Notes: generated by a model not told the origin, from the letters alone. A DNA stretch of 64,000 nucleotides from Oikopleura dioica (GCA_907165135.1 OU015567.1:12343001-12407000), one strand, 5' to 3'; counted from the stretch's first letter, positions 12,297 to 23,022 are shown. Numbers and translations: made by a program.

Positions 12297-14092
12297 TATT
12301 ATCATCGGTGGAGGAATAGCGGGAATCGGCTGCGCGAGTGTTTTATCCAAAAATGGTGTCAACAATTATCGAGTTCTCGAATACTCGAACAGAATTGGTG
12401 GGAGATTGCGGCCTTTTCAACTCACCCCGAAATATCTGTCAATCTTGGAGCAAATTGGATCATGGGCGAGCGGAATCCACTGCTAAAGATTTTGAAAGAC
12501 AGTGGAAATTCTGAGACTCTTCTGGACCCTGAATACTTCAGCGAAGAAAAGAAGGTTATTGTTTTGGACGAAAAATATGAAAATATTACGGAGAAGATGG
12601 AAGACTACCATAAACAATTTTTAAACGACTGGCACGAAATGACGGAGTATTTTCAACAGACGGAGGAGTTAATTTCAATCGAGGAATTCATGAAACGAAC
12701 GGACTCTTCGCCCGAGAAAATTCCACGAGATATCTACGAGGCGCTCCACTATATCCACGGGTACTCGCAAATCTGTGCCAGCGAGCCTGCGTCGTGTTCC
12801 ATCGGAGATGCCGACGAGAAACAGATGGAAGACAGATTTGGAGAAACACCAATAGTTCTGGGTTCATCCACTTAGTGCATGAACTCTGATCGAATTAAAA
12901 TTAACTCGCCTGAGTCTTCACTTCTGAGACAAAAGTTCTGTCAAGTGAAACCTCAAGTTGAAGTACTTATTCTCAGATTTATAACCCATAGAAAGCAACG
13001 TCCAACATAAGTGCGTGCGTAGCCGAAATCGCAAAGGATGTACCGAATGAGAACATTATCTTCAATTCAGATGTTTTCCTTGTCAAAAATGACAACAACA
13101 AGGAAGGATTTGAAAATTTCAATGGGCCCCGATAAATCAGAACTTTAATCTTTTAATTATTTATTTGCGCCTGGAGCAGACATTTTTTAAATGCCAATAA
13201 CTTGTCAGTACGACAACAGTGTTGTCTATCTTAAGAGCTCTGTAGATGTATTCAAATCCTGATAAAGTTTCATTTATCCTTGAGAAACTCAAAAGGATCA
13301 GTGGAACAGATGAGCTGCGACTTTCTCGTCTCGGCAGTCCCGATCAGTCAGTATCATTCAAAAGGCTAAGGCTTGAGTTTATGACCCCGGAGAAAGATGA
13401 GCTCATATCAGCACTTTCACTTGTGCACTTTGCGAATTGTTTTGTCTTACTGGAAAAAGATCAGGAGCATCTACTCCCAGGTAAATTCTGATTATATTCA
13501 CCTATGCCAACTTCTCTAAGACAAGAATGACTTCATCTACCTTCCAAACAACGAAGAGAACATCTTCCGGTCTATCGAATTCGACCCAATGATACTCCGG
13601 TTTCACGGGCGAAAGGCGATCGCATTCAGAACCACGTCAGAAAAGGCGAAAAAGTTCAACTCGCTTTCAAGAGAAGAGATCAAGAAAAACATTCAGACAA
13701 CCATCAAGAGAGTATTTGGATTTGATGCGAATATTGAAAACTTTTCGAACCCAACTTGGGCTGCACAAGGTTTTTTGCTTATTTGCAGAATTCAAATTGA
13801 CTCCTGAATTATTAAGAAAACTTCCAGGGCTGCTATACGAATGTGGCTCTGTGTCCGGGAAAGACATTTGACGAGTTTTACTCGCGTCTGAACGTTCCAT
13901 TAGGTAAATGAAGCAATTACGATTCAAACTGAATAACTTGCTAATTTCATTTCAGTTGATAATTTTTACATGATTGGAGAGGCTTTCGATGGATCGAATG
14001 CTGGTTATGCGCATGGAGCGTACCTAACTGGAGTCAACTCAGCAGAACAAATTCTTAGATTACTGAATACTGAGGATAATAAAGAAAGATAA
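12297..14092 (+). CDS. Flavin-containing amine oxidase (frameshifted 5' exon)
   Basis: This copy has both halves of a flavin amine oxidase. The first exon repeats the GGGIAGIG Rossmann motif, but four C instead of five near 12426 shift the frame and bring a stop soon after 12470; the original frame resumes at ATG 12462. Downstream parts are AEIAKDVPNENIIFNSDVFL (about 13021), 13246-13480 (MYSNPDKVSF...), 13527-13770 (LPNNEENIFRSIEFD... to NPTWAAQ), then GCYTNVALCPGKTFDEFY and, from about 13956, FYMIGEAFDGSNAGYAHGAY, the C-terminal FAD motif. The end is about 14092. Substrate cannot be told from sequence. Either a decaying gene or a single C lost in the assembly. Exon joins between 12875 and 13250 are unresolved. 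Confidence 0.65.
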
Positions 14093-14313
14093 TACTGATC
14101 TTTCAAAAAAAAAACAGATTTGTTCACTGTTATTCTTGGAGTTGACGCCTTGCATGAATTGCAAAAAGAAATCAATCTTAATTCATTATGAGTAGGAAGG
14201 AGGTCCATTCACTCTTAATTATACCGCTCAATAAATGTGCTTATTTATAATTTAGCTCTTCAATATTGAGGGAAAAATTCATGCTTGAACTTGAATCATA
14301 GTTTCTTTATTCG

Positions 14314-14641
14314 CTAATAATTCCAGTTAGCTCCAGCATTTAGTGGGTGATTACGGCCATCGTTGTTCGTTGTGTAGACAACTCTTCCATCAGGTTCTTG
14401 CCACCAGAAAACTTGCTGATCGAATTGATCAAAAAACCATCCGTCTGGCTGCCTATCTTGGTAGAAAACCCCGTTTCTTCTGTTGACGGTTGCATAATAT
14501 TTAAAAAAGATAAACAAAATCCTTGACTTTTTGTATGAACCTTGCCCGATATCCACCCCCAAAAAGCCTCCACTCCTTACTATCGGTTTTGGGTCAAGCT
14601 CTTCAATCTTCGCCTTTTGGAAGGCACTGGAGTAGAAGGCT
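14314..14641 (-). CDS. Aromatic-rich protein, terminal exon (uncharacterised)
   Basis: One long open exon on the minus strand, preceded by a TTAG acceptor at about 14642 and ending in a stop at 14314. It reads AFYSSAFQKAKIEELDPKP early, then a K/R and F/Y-rich stretch, and ends with a W/Y/D/N-rich segment (PDGWFFDQFDQQVFWWQEPD, then NAGANWNY). I recognise no family. Upstream exons on this strand between 14642 and 15150 could not be joined in phase. The clean frame, biased composition and acceptor suggest a real gene end. Confidence 0.45.
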
Positions 14642-15087
14642 CTAATTTTTGATGCAAAAAGTTGCTTATAGTTTTAATGATGAGTTGAACTTATTCAATG
14701 CCGCAAAAAGCAGTGCACACGTCAATTAATTAATATTGCTTATTTGCAGCTTTAATCCTGAAACGTCGCTCATCTCTTTTGTAAAAAATAAATGTGTTCG
14801 AAAGGGGATATATCAAAAATTAGACCGGATACAATCCAAAAATCTCATAGCGGCTTAATTATGTCCCACGAAAAAGCATGATTAATTATCTGCTTCCCCG
14901 AAAATAGCTATTCTTCGTCGTTTTTCATTGAAGCCGACTATTATTTAAACGTTGACTTATTTGCACTCCGTTAGGCTAAGTCATAAATAATCATAAATAA
15001 TTTAACCAGAAAAACTATCAGATATAATCACTAAAGACTCTTCGGCGTTCTTCCATATTCTGCATGAGGGCGCTATTATTCACGGCA
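14642..15087. other. Intergenic, AT-rich
   Basis: No supported exon. It lies between the minus-strand aromatic-rich exon and the plus-strand secreted-peptide gene, and may hold the missing 5' exon of the former. Confidence 0.35.
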
Positions 15088-15093
15088 TATAAA
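15088..15093 (+). promoter_or_regulatory. TATA box of the 59-aa secreted peptide gene
   Basis: TATAAA lies 60 bases upstream of ATG 15153, in a spacing that fits a short 5' leader. Confidence 0.5.
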
Positions 15094-15152
15094 CTCATCC
15101 ATGCTGAATGTTTCAAAAAAAGACGATTATCCAAAAAGTTAAACTTGACTAA

Positions 15153-15371
15153 ATGAAACTCTCAATCCTCCTTGCTTCCTGCGCCGCTGCGTTTAATTTT
15201 GAAGATAATTCAAGAATGAAGAGAAATTTTTTCAAGGTACCAAAACGTTAAAACAAGCAACTCAAAATATTCAAGTTGAACACCCGTGATTCCGGAGTCC
15301 AGACTGGACTTCAAGAGAAACTTTTGGGTCTCCAAAATATGCTCGGCAATGATGAAGGCTTTGGGTGGTAA
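15153..15371 (+). CDS. Small secreted peptide, 59 aa
   Basis: Exons 15153-15236 and 15276-15371 join in phase 0 across a 39-nt GT-AG intron and encode 59 residues. MKLSILLASCAAAFNF is a typical signal peptide. The rest is short and polar, with one basic site (RMKRNFF), a leucine-rich helix (GLQEKLLGLQNMLG) and an aromatic end DEGFGW. A TATA box is upstream and AATAAA-like sequence follows near 15402. I know no homologue. It could be a secreted peptide precursor or an antimicrobial or house-associated protein; the sequence does not decide. Confidence 0.6.
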
Positions 15372-15543
15372 TTTTTAAGCTTCCTGCTGTTCTTCAACGA
15401 AATAAAGAGATAATAACAAAATATCTTTCTATAAATTTAATTTTATTAAGAGGGCAGTGTTTACTGGGGAATGGCATAAGTGAAGGGACATTAAGTGAGA
15501 GTAAGACACTGACGTTTTGAAAAAATAATAAAACAGTGATCTT

Positions 15544-18500
15544 CTATGAGCTTCCAGGGAAGATTTCAGCGGCAGAGGGGATCGGGCGGAAGAATTGAGG
15601 AATCCCATTAGAGTCGAACATTGCTTGAAGCTTTTGATCTCGCTCGGTTCGCTGCAGACGTGAGATTTGTTCGAATTCAGACATTATCGCGGGGTTCTTC
15701 TTTCCATAAAGGAGAAGAAGCGACTAGAAAAGCATCCAAAGAATGTGCAAAAATGTGACTTTTACCTTGATTTCATCAAATTTATTATCCCTAAAGAGCA
15801 TTTGCACAAGGGGATCAATGAAGCCCTGGATAATCGCTTCGTTCTAAAAGAAAATATGATTCAACTGAATCTCCCTTCCCACTTTACCTTTATCCAACGA
15901 TACTCATCCATCGTCAATTTGCGAAGATTCTCTGGCGTAGCCGTCCAAAGCAGCATTTGGGAAACTTCGCAGTGCGAGAGTAGAAGCCGATTTCTCTTGA
16001 CAACTGAGCTCACAAGCTTCTTCCAGGTGACGGCTTTGACGATTCGGTCGAATATTTCTCGCTGATCAAACGTAGCCGCGCGTGGAATGATCTGGAGAGC
16101 TTCAACTTCGTTGTCCTTGCTGATGAGCTTGAAGGCGATTTTCTCGATGTCGATAAGGAAGGCTTTCGGGTACTCGTAAAGCGCTTGGACCACCAGATCT
16201 GGCCGGGTATCAACATTAAGCTCGATGCACGCTGTCCAGATTTTTCGGAAAGTCCGGTCGAACATGACGCTTTCTTCAAGCATCGTGTTGAACCATTTTT
16301 GTCGATTCAGACGGCGTATAAACGCGAAGAGCTCCTCTCCGACAACGAAGTTGGCAAAGATACGAGTCCACAAATCGTCGTCGACGAGTTTATTATTGAA
16401 GGCCAACTCGCCCAGCGCCTTTGAGGCTTCGTGCGAGCCTTCCAACGCGTCCAACATTTGATTGAGCCCGGCTACTTTATCGTCAGTTTTATAAAAGCCA
16501 CCAAGTTCTTCGAGCTCATGCCAAGTACCTTGAGACGGCATTGATCTTTCCAGGATTGAGTTTGCTTGATGAGCGCTTTTTGGAGCCAAAGCCGGCCGAA
16601 TCCATCCCGAGTGTATTCGCGATCTCGGCCATTTCCTCTTCGTCGAAAGATTTGAGAAGATGATCCATGATTTCGCAGCGCTGCTCCAGCGACCCAGAGT
16701 ACGCTTGGTTGAAGAGTGCCTTGGCTACTTTTGTCTTGTCCCAGATTGAGGATATGCCGACGATATTTCGGACTGGGATCGGGGTCATATTCAGCCACGT
16801 TTCGACGAGATTTTGATAAACAACGGCGACGGGGATGTCCGCATTTTTGCAAACCTCTGTGAGCACTAATCCGAGGTCGTTTTTGTTGTTGCTTGTATCC
16901 TCGAATAGCTTAACAATCAATTAATAAAGATCATTTTCGAACTTCCGTACCTGTAAAAATAAAGATAGAATTGTGCTCGAAGATAGGGCTTGTCTGCCCT
17001 CATTGAAGAACGACCGCGTCTTCTCATCGTAAAAATGATTTCGTGACAAGACCTGCTTGGTTTCAATCAGATTCGAGTAGTCGCGCAAGCTCTGGTATTT
17101 CTGGCTTATGTCGGCAATTTCAGCAATTATCCCACGGTATTGCTCCAGGTCTTTGAGTGCTTCCTTGAGAAACTTTGACGCTTGAGCTGGTTTATCGATG
17201 CAACGAGCCGTGTGCATGTACATATGGCAATTGAGTGATAGCTCTCCAATTATTTGCTCTCTTGCGGTCGACCCAATCTTAGAGCAAAGTTAATAAAGGT
17301 AGCGGTACTTTTTTATGTCTTCATGGCTATTTCTTACCTTTAGAACCGCTAAAAGAGAATTCAGCTCTGTTCCTTCATCAGATCTTACGCCCCGCATCTT
17401 CGTGACAAGATTTTTGACGCAATTCATCTTGACATCTGCTTCGCTCAGCCCAACAATGCTTGTCTTTGCGACCCAAATGATCTTCTCGTAGTTGGTTGGG
17501 AGACACTCCTTCCGGATTGCTTCAAGCATTTTCGGCTTCTCGCTAGCTATCCAGTGGAATGGAAGACGGTCGCATTCATCGGTCGATTTTAGAAGCCGGT
17601 ACTTTTCGAACTCTTCCAAGTCGTTTAAATATTGCTAGAAAAGAAATTACAGATATCTGCTATTGAAGGAAAATCGAACCTCCGCGCGCGAATCGCTCTC
17701 TAATTCTGGATTGCCTTTCTTCATGAAAATAATTTCCTCGAGAAGAAATCGAATTCGCTGGTAGCTTGTGCGTACGGTCAGACCAAGCCACTCCAGAAGC
17801 TCTTTGATAGGCGATTTTATGTTAAAGTTGCGCAGCGCCCATCTCAATCGCGGCTCGATGCTTTTCCAGCTTGAGTTGATGCTCTGAATTTTTTCTGAGA
17901 GGTTTCTTTGAAGGGCAAAATGTACCTTGGTGTAGCTTAAAAGTTCAATTTTCGGCTTATGCGAGACAACAAGCGCACTCGATTCAATGCCAGAATCTTC
18001 ACCGACGAATTGCCATTGCAGGAATCTGTATAAAATGTTGTTCCTTGAAATCTGGAAAGCGTCGATGTATTCGTTGACTGTTTCGAAGGGTATTTGCGGC
18101 TTGGCGAGAAGCTTGAGGCAGTATTCGTCGCGGTAGTCTCTCAGGTTTACTTCATTTTTGGAATGGAAAGAAGTTCGGATATTTTACGCGACCAAGAGCC
18201 CATCATAAGAGTTTGTTTGAAAGCAGCGGCATATCCTAAATTTTCAAATGAAGTTGTTAAATGTCTTTATCATGGAGTTACCTTGATTGTTTTTGAAATA
18301 TTTGATTCCCAGTTTGCATATCCGCTCTTGTGTTTCAAAATTGCTCGTCCTTGACAATTTCTCAAGCGTATGAAAACCTCTTCCTTGGGTTTTGTATGAA
18401 AACAGCCGAACATTACGTCCTCGTTGATTTTCCTCCTGACAGAGTCCTCAATAACGTTATTGATGAGTTCATCCATTCTTTGCTGATCGGTGCCTAGTAG

Positions 18501-19408
18501 CTCGGCTCTCAGGCATTCGAAGTTGAGTTTGAGAAGATCTGTCGAAAAGTCTTCGTCTGTTACTTTTTGAAAAGGCGTTTCGAAGCAAGAACGGTCGTAT
18601 GACTTCAAATATTCGTGGACGGCCAGCTCAAGACGCCGACAGAAGCGCTGGACTTTCGCTTTCGAAGATGAGGTCTTTGGCCCGGCGCAAGTGATGTTCA
18701 AATTGGCTACTGTTAGATTTCCCCTCGCAGGAGCGGCACCATCGTTGACATCGGCCTCGTGCTCGCCAATCATTTTCTTGAGCGTCAAAGCATGGATCAA
18801 CGCGCCATCGAGAGAATCGGTGAAGGATCGATCCCAGAGAAAATCTTCCAAAAGAGGTCGTTCAGGTTCTTCCTCCTTTACTTCAGGCACGAGCAAGGGG
18901 AAACGCATTTCTTGAGTCTCGTTGAACAAGGACTTGTTGCATTTTAAAAAAGTGATGAACGAATTTCTTTCAAAGGTTCAAATAATTGATTTTCTCTAGT
19001 TGACGTAATAAGAATTATTAGAAATAATAAATGAGATAAGATTGAAGATAGAGAATCAATACGAAAACCTTTCCTAATCGGTTCATTACTTGGCATAACC
19101 GCAGCTAGAGAGAGAACCTCCTCAAGAATGGTTCCTTTAAAATCATCCGGCGCCTGCTGAAACGTTTCCATCGCCTCTGTACACTTCTTTTCGGCCAGTT
19201 TAGCGACGACATCTCTTCTCAGAGCGTCGTGTTTGGAAACGCTAAGGAGGGTGAAGAGCGATTCCGACTTTTTGCCCAAAGCGAGGAACTTTCGAACGGA
19301 CTCTTCTCGCTCATTTGGAGTGTTTAGTCGTATGTTCTCGACTCCCCCTTCGTTTAGAATGCCCCATGCAGTGTTTCGGTCCAAATGGTGCTTGATTCGG
19401 TCGTCCAT
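15544..19408 (-). CDS. KNTC1/ROD-like kinetochore protein (C-terminal half; tentative)
   Basis: A long all-helical gene on the minus strand with many short introns. Exons include 19069-19408 (MDDRIKHHLDRN...), 18282-about 18940, about 17640-18220, 17290-17619, 16921-17223, roughly 15900-16890 in pieces, then the short NEAIIQGFIDPL exon and the last exon ending at 15544 (stop after IFPGSS). Resemblance to human KNTC1/ROD is patchy but in order: LPFHWI with the following helices, VAVVYQNLVETWLNMTP, and FDRTFRKIWTACIELN. ROD is the scaffold of the RZZ complex that recruits dynein and Mad1/2 to kinetochores. The usual N-terminal beta-propeller is absent and total length is about half the family norm. 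Frames around 18170-18280 and 18940 do not join cleanly. Identity is tentative; a related NBAS/Sec39-type helical protein is the alternative. Confidence 0.5.
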
Positions 19409-19773
19409 TTTTTTCTCGATTTCTCTGAAAATTTGAAAAAAGTGGCGTTTTGATGTGGCAAAAAGTGAAAGCAGCAAAAGTCTGCAGCCTCGAAATCTGA
19501 TAAAATCTAGAGAAAACGTGGAAAACAGAAACGTTTAAATTTGCGCGCCATTCTGCCCTCTGCCAATCAGAATGCGTTCTGATGCTCAGAAGAGGGAGAC
19601 AAGAAAATCAGAATTTTATCCTGGATAGTGAGCTCTGAGCAAAGTTTGTCATATGATCTGATATTTTTTATTCATTTTGAAAAAACAATTTTTATCAAGC
19701 AAATTACACACGTGTTGTTTTATTTTAGAAATCATGGAAGAGATTTTCATTTTAGAATTTATCAATGATTTTT
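19409..19773. other. Intergenic between KNTC1-like and peptide gene
   Basis: Probable promoter of the KNTC1-like gene plus the 3' flank of the small peptide gene. A TTTATT (AATAAA on the minus strand) near 19670 may be the latter's poly(A) signal. No coding frame is supported. Confidence 0.35.
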
Positions 19774-19992
19774 TCATCTCAGTGGGAGAGTCTTGAAATA
19801 TCTTCTGAGTCCATTTGATCTTCGGGAGTGCGCGTTGAACTTGTATCTCGGCTGCATGTTGGCAATTGATCCGTAAAGGGCGTTTGGTCCCGCTTTGTTG
19901 AATGAGTAGACGTTGTTGCCAAGCCTGTTGAACCCGATAAGATCAGCGGCTGACAGTGAAAGGAGTGCGGAAAGAATGGCGAGGAAATTCAT
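19774..19992 (-). CDS. Small secreted peptide precursor with dibasic sites, 72 aa
   Basis: An intron-less 72-codon frame on the minus strand. It begins MNFLAILSALLSLSAADLIG, a strong signal peptide. The mature part is rich in N, G, Y and F and has two Arg-Arg pairs near the end (SRRSNGLRRYFKTLPLR), the pattern of a processed peptide precursor. TATAAAAT lies at 20076-20083 on the same strand, 84 bases upstream of the start. I know no homologue. Confidence 0.58.
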   Translation of the reverse strand: MNFLAILSALLSLSAADLIGFNRLGNNVYSFNKAGPNALYGSIANMQPRYKFNAHSRRSNGLRRYFKTLPLR

Positions 19993-20075
19993 TTTGGAAA
20001 AATTTTCCTTTTGATTGTCTTTGTAAGATTATACCAAACAAAACGCAACTGATGCTAGAAGAGTAAAGTTTTTGT

Positions 20076-20083
20076 ATTTTATA
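20076..20083 (-). promoter_or_regulatory. TATA box of the 72-aa peptide gene
   Basis: TATAAAAT on the minus strand, 84 bases before the peptide start codon. Confidence 0.45.
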
Positions 20084-20516
20084 TGAGCTGAAAGTAGCGA
20101 GCGAGAGCTTTTTTGGCGCTGTTTAAAATTTAGAATTTAGATAAAAATAGAACGATCAGAAGATAATAATCAGAAATGAGTTAAAGTTAGGGACATTAAA
20201 TATATTCTAATCTGATCGGTTATGCAAATTTATGTAACTGATAATTAAGGTTTATTAGTTCTCAATATATCCACATCTCTGAAAGATTTCCTAAAATAAA
20301 GTTAACTTTTTTTGTTATATAAAATATCATTATGTTACATATTATAATGATACAAATTAGCATAATGATATTTTACGTAACTAAATTATTTTTAATGATC
20401 ACGAATTTCCTTGAGGATTTTCAAGCAGCCGAACTCTATTTGTCTTTTCCAAATTTGTGTCATATTCAAAGTTATGAGCTCCTGACCCGCATTTTTATTT
20501 GTCGATCTCAAGAGAA
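20084..20516. other. Intergenic, AT-rich
   Basis: No coding exon supported. It separates the minus-strand peptide gene from the HGSNAT-like gene and may contain both promoters. Confidence 0.35.
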
Positions 20517-21081
20517 ATGGAATTAATAATCTTAATTTATTTACTGAATTTATCAAGTGGCTCAAGATGGACGGAGCATGGAGATATTGACAGAGCAAAT
20601 CTTACGGTTGTCGGCTGCAAAGAGTTTGAAGGGCTTATATTGTGGCAGAATTCAAGAGAATGCCACCAATGCAGCTGGATCAGGAGCGTTTTACAATCAA
20701 TAATCAAGAGACTATTTCACAAGAAATAAAACAAGAAACAGATCTCGCGATAAAATGGGAAACAAACTCGCGCCATTCTCAGCTACGGAGAATCAAACTG
20801 CCTGGATTGACACTAGATGGCCTCAGAGATTCATTTTCACGTTCGACAATGCTAATGCTCCACCACACAACATGTCCAATGGGGATTTCAGAAGATTTTA
20901 TGAACACGGAGAATATGCGCTGAAAATCCACAGCGATCATAAAAACCTGACGATTGTTGCGATCAAGGAAGACTCACTGGCGTACACGGCCCCGGCCTGG
21001 GGGACATTTACGGCATTAATTCTGGCTCAGATTATTTATATCATAGGTAAGGACATTTTAACTTTTTTAGAAGGGCGATAA
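20517..21081 (+). CDS. Heparan-alpha-glucosaminide N-acetyltransferase-like, N-terminal part
   Basis: HGSNAT acetylates the terminal glucosamine of heparan sulfate across the lysosomal membrane. The first exon has a signal peptide (MELIILIYLLNLSSGSRW) and the lumenal motif ANLTVVGC...LILWQNSRECHQC, like the NLTVYWKSECCYHC segment of HGSNAT. A second frame from about 20740 reads TWIDTRWP-like sequence, then FYEHGEYALKIHSDHKNLT and a membrane helix ALILAQIIYIIG, matching the family's GEFGNYSLLVKN and first transmembrane helix. The join near 20690 is not certain. The catalytic multi-pass domain should follow, but the next 500 bases are N and nothing like it is seen beyond the gap. Homology is moderate; the order of motifs is convincing. 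Confidence 0.62.
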
Positions 21082-21268
21082 AATGGATGGAATTACTATT
21101 TATGATCATTTAATAGCTCTTAATTTTGCCTCAATGAATAGAAATTCTTTATTTGGAAGCCTATTAGTGCTATTTCTCCCAGAATGTATAAATTTACGGA
21201 TCAATAAATCTTTTTCAATTCAAATTTTAATGTCAGCGATTCTCGTATGCATAGAATCGATCAAAAAA

Positions 21269-21768
21269 NNNNNNNNNNNNNNNNNNNNNNNNNNNNNNNN
21301 NNNNNNNNNNNNNNNNNNNNNNNNNNNNNNNNNNNNNNNNNNNNNNNNNNNNNNNNNNNNNNNNNNNNNNNNNNNNNNNNNNNNNNNNNNNNNNNNNNNN
21401 NNNNNNNNNNNNNNNNNNNNNNNNNNNNNNNNNNNNNNNNNNNNNNNNNNNNNNNNNNNNNNNNNNNNNNNNNNNNNNNNNNNNNNNNNNNNNNNNNNNN
21501 NNNNNNNNNNNNNNNNNNNNNNNNNNNNNNNNNNNNNNNNNNNNNNNNNNNNNNNNNNNNNNNNNNNNNNNNNNNNNNNNNNNNNNNNNNNNNNNNNNNN
21601 NNNNNNNNNNNNNNNNNNNNNNNNNNNNNNNNNNNNNNNNNNNNNNNNNNNNNNNNNNNNNNNNNNNNNNNNNNNNNNNNNNNNNNNNNNNNNNNNNNNN
21701 NNNNNNNNNNNNNNNNNNNNNNNNNNNNNNNNNNNNNNNNNNNNNNNNNNNNNNNNNNNNNNNNNNNN
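21269..21768. other. Assembly gap (500 N)
   Basis: Exactly 500 undetermined bases, a conventional gap size. Open frames crossing it are artefacts. The true length between the HGSNAT-like exons and the next gene is unknown. Confidence 0.99.
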
Positions 21769-21799
21769 AGTTATCTGGGAAGATAATATTTTCTAGATA

Positions 21800-21935
21800 T
21801 TAGGGTTTGTCCTCACAGCTGAGAAACAATGTGAGAAAGACATTAGTGAACTTCTCTAGAATTCTAGCTGTTTCTCACCTAAAATTTCCAAGTGAGAAAC
21901 AAGCTGAGAAAGACCTTAAACTCTAGAAAACATAT
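21800..21935. repeat. Short TGAGAAA(C/G)-type repeat cluster next to the gap
   Basis: Two direct copies of a GTGAGAAA...CTGAGAAAGAC-type unit, plus an inverted copy (GTTTCTCAC) around the palindrome TCTAGAATTCTAG. This probably continues into the gap and may be why the assembly broke here. Confidence 0.55.
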
Positions 21936-22334
21936 TTTCGTGTAATAACAAATGATTCTTAGGCCCTCTCTTCTTAGAAAAATTATTGTAGCGCCGGGCT
22001 ATCTCTTTCATGCAAAAAGAAAAAAGGAAGGGGAGGTGCTCCGAGAAGCCCTTTCCTTGAGCCGATTTATCCGAATTCGAGCTCCCGCTGATTGGGTGCG
22101 CCAGGGCGAAGCTCTCTCCACCGCGCTCAGTATGAATCTGAATGTTTCAATACTGCCAACAAATTTTTGTTTGACGTAAATATCGTACAATAAGGAGTAA
22201 GATAAGTCAATGAAAGACAACTGCTTCAAGGATCTTAATGAAAGAACGATACTTTTATGCTTTGATTTTTATTCTCATCAATTACCAAAATCCGGGATTC
22301 TCCGACGGAGAAAGGCGGGTTTGAAGATGGTCTT

Positions 22335-22757
22335 CTACCAGCGCCGGAGGACACTTGCTGCTGAGAATTTTTCTTCACAGCATGGGCAAATCACTATCCC
22401 CGTCCCAAGAGATGGCTCCGCAAGTGCATTGACAGCTCTTTCAATCTTTTCCACACACCCACGGCAGTAGGCATGGCCGCAAGGGAGGGAAATCTTGCAA
22501 TGGTGGTGATGAAACGACTCGCGAATCGAGCCATGGAATCGCTGCTGTTGGAAAGGTTCAATACAGAAACCGCATGATTCTGCTCAAATTAACATGATAG
22601 TAAGTTTTTATTAAAAAACTATACCTCCAAAGAGTATCGACCGCTGTTCACTGACCATATATCGGATAGGACCTTCTAAATTGCCCCAACGGGAACGAAG
22701 GATTGCCCTAGCTTGCGGTAGAGGTCCGGTAAAGAGAAGCTGAATGATATCAGCCAT
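22335..22757 (-). CDS. RING-finger protein, 125 aa
   Basis: Two exons on the minus strand, 22625-22757 and 22335-22579, join across a 45-nt GT-AG intron in phase 1 to 125 residues. The start is MADIIQLLFTGPLPQARAIL. The second exon is almost only a RING-type zinc site: SCGFCIEPF, then KISLPCGHAYCRGC and, after a long loop, ICPCCEEKF, giving a C-x2-C ... C-x-H-x2-C-x2-C ... C-x2-C pattern. Such proteins are usually E3 ubiquitin ligases; with so little outside the RING, partners cannot be guessed. The gene ends six residues after the last zinc pair region (LRRW stop). Both exons agree in phase, so I regard it as real although both are short. Confidence 0.78.
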
Positions 22758-23022
22758 CTCGGTTCTCTCGATGTCTTCTCGTCTCTAAACCTTTTTCCCA
22801 GTTTTCGGAAGGATGCTATGAAATGTGGAGGTCGAGTGGAGGCGCTGGGGAAAAGGGAAAATGCACAAGTCTCGAAATCAAAATCGTTAGAACGAACCAT
22901 CTGACACTTCTTATGGCTAGTTGTCCATCAGTGATGGATCAATCTTGTTATCGTTCTATTGATGATGTCAGAGCAGTGATATCCTTGAGTTGATTCTAAT
23001 TTTTATATGGAAATGATGGAGA

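Larger units (their letters stand above)
9835..13019. repeat. Tandem duplication (period 1806 bp) with a templated insertion
   Basis: The 1379-bp block 9835-11213 is repeated almost exactly at 11641-13019. It holds the end of SBDS intron 2, SBDS exon 3 and the 5' part of a flavin amine oxidase gene. Between the copies lie 428 bp (11213-11640) nearly identical to 15712-16139, where the sequence belongs to the minus-strand KNTC1-like gene. Both junctions have 1-3 bp of shared bases. I saw two differences between the copies: five versus six A near 10044/11850, and five versus four C near 10620/12426. The second shifts the amine oxidase frame in the downstream copy. Confidence 0.9.

Noticed and set aside
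21083-21796. Long open frames spanning the N run
   Set aside because: Artefacts of translating undetermined bases.
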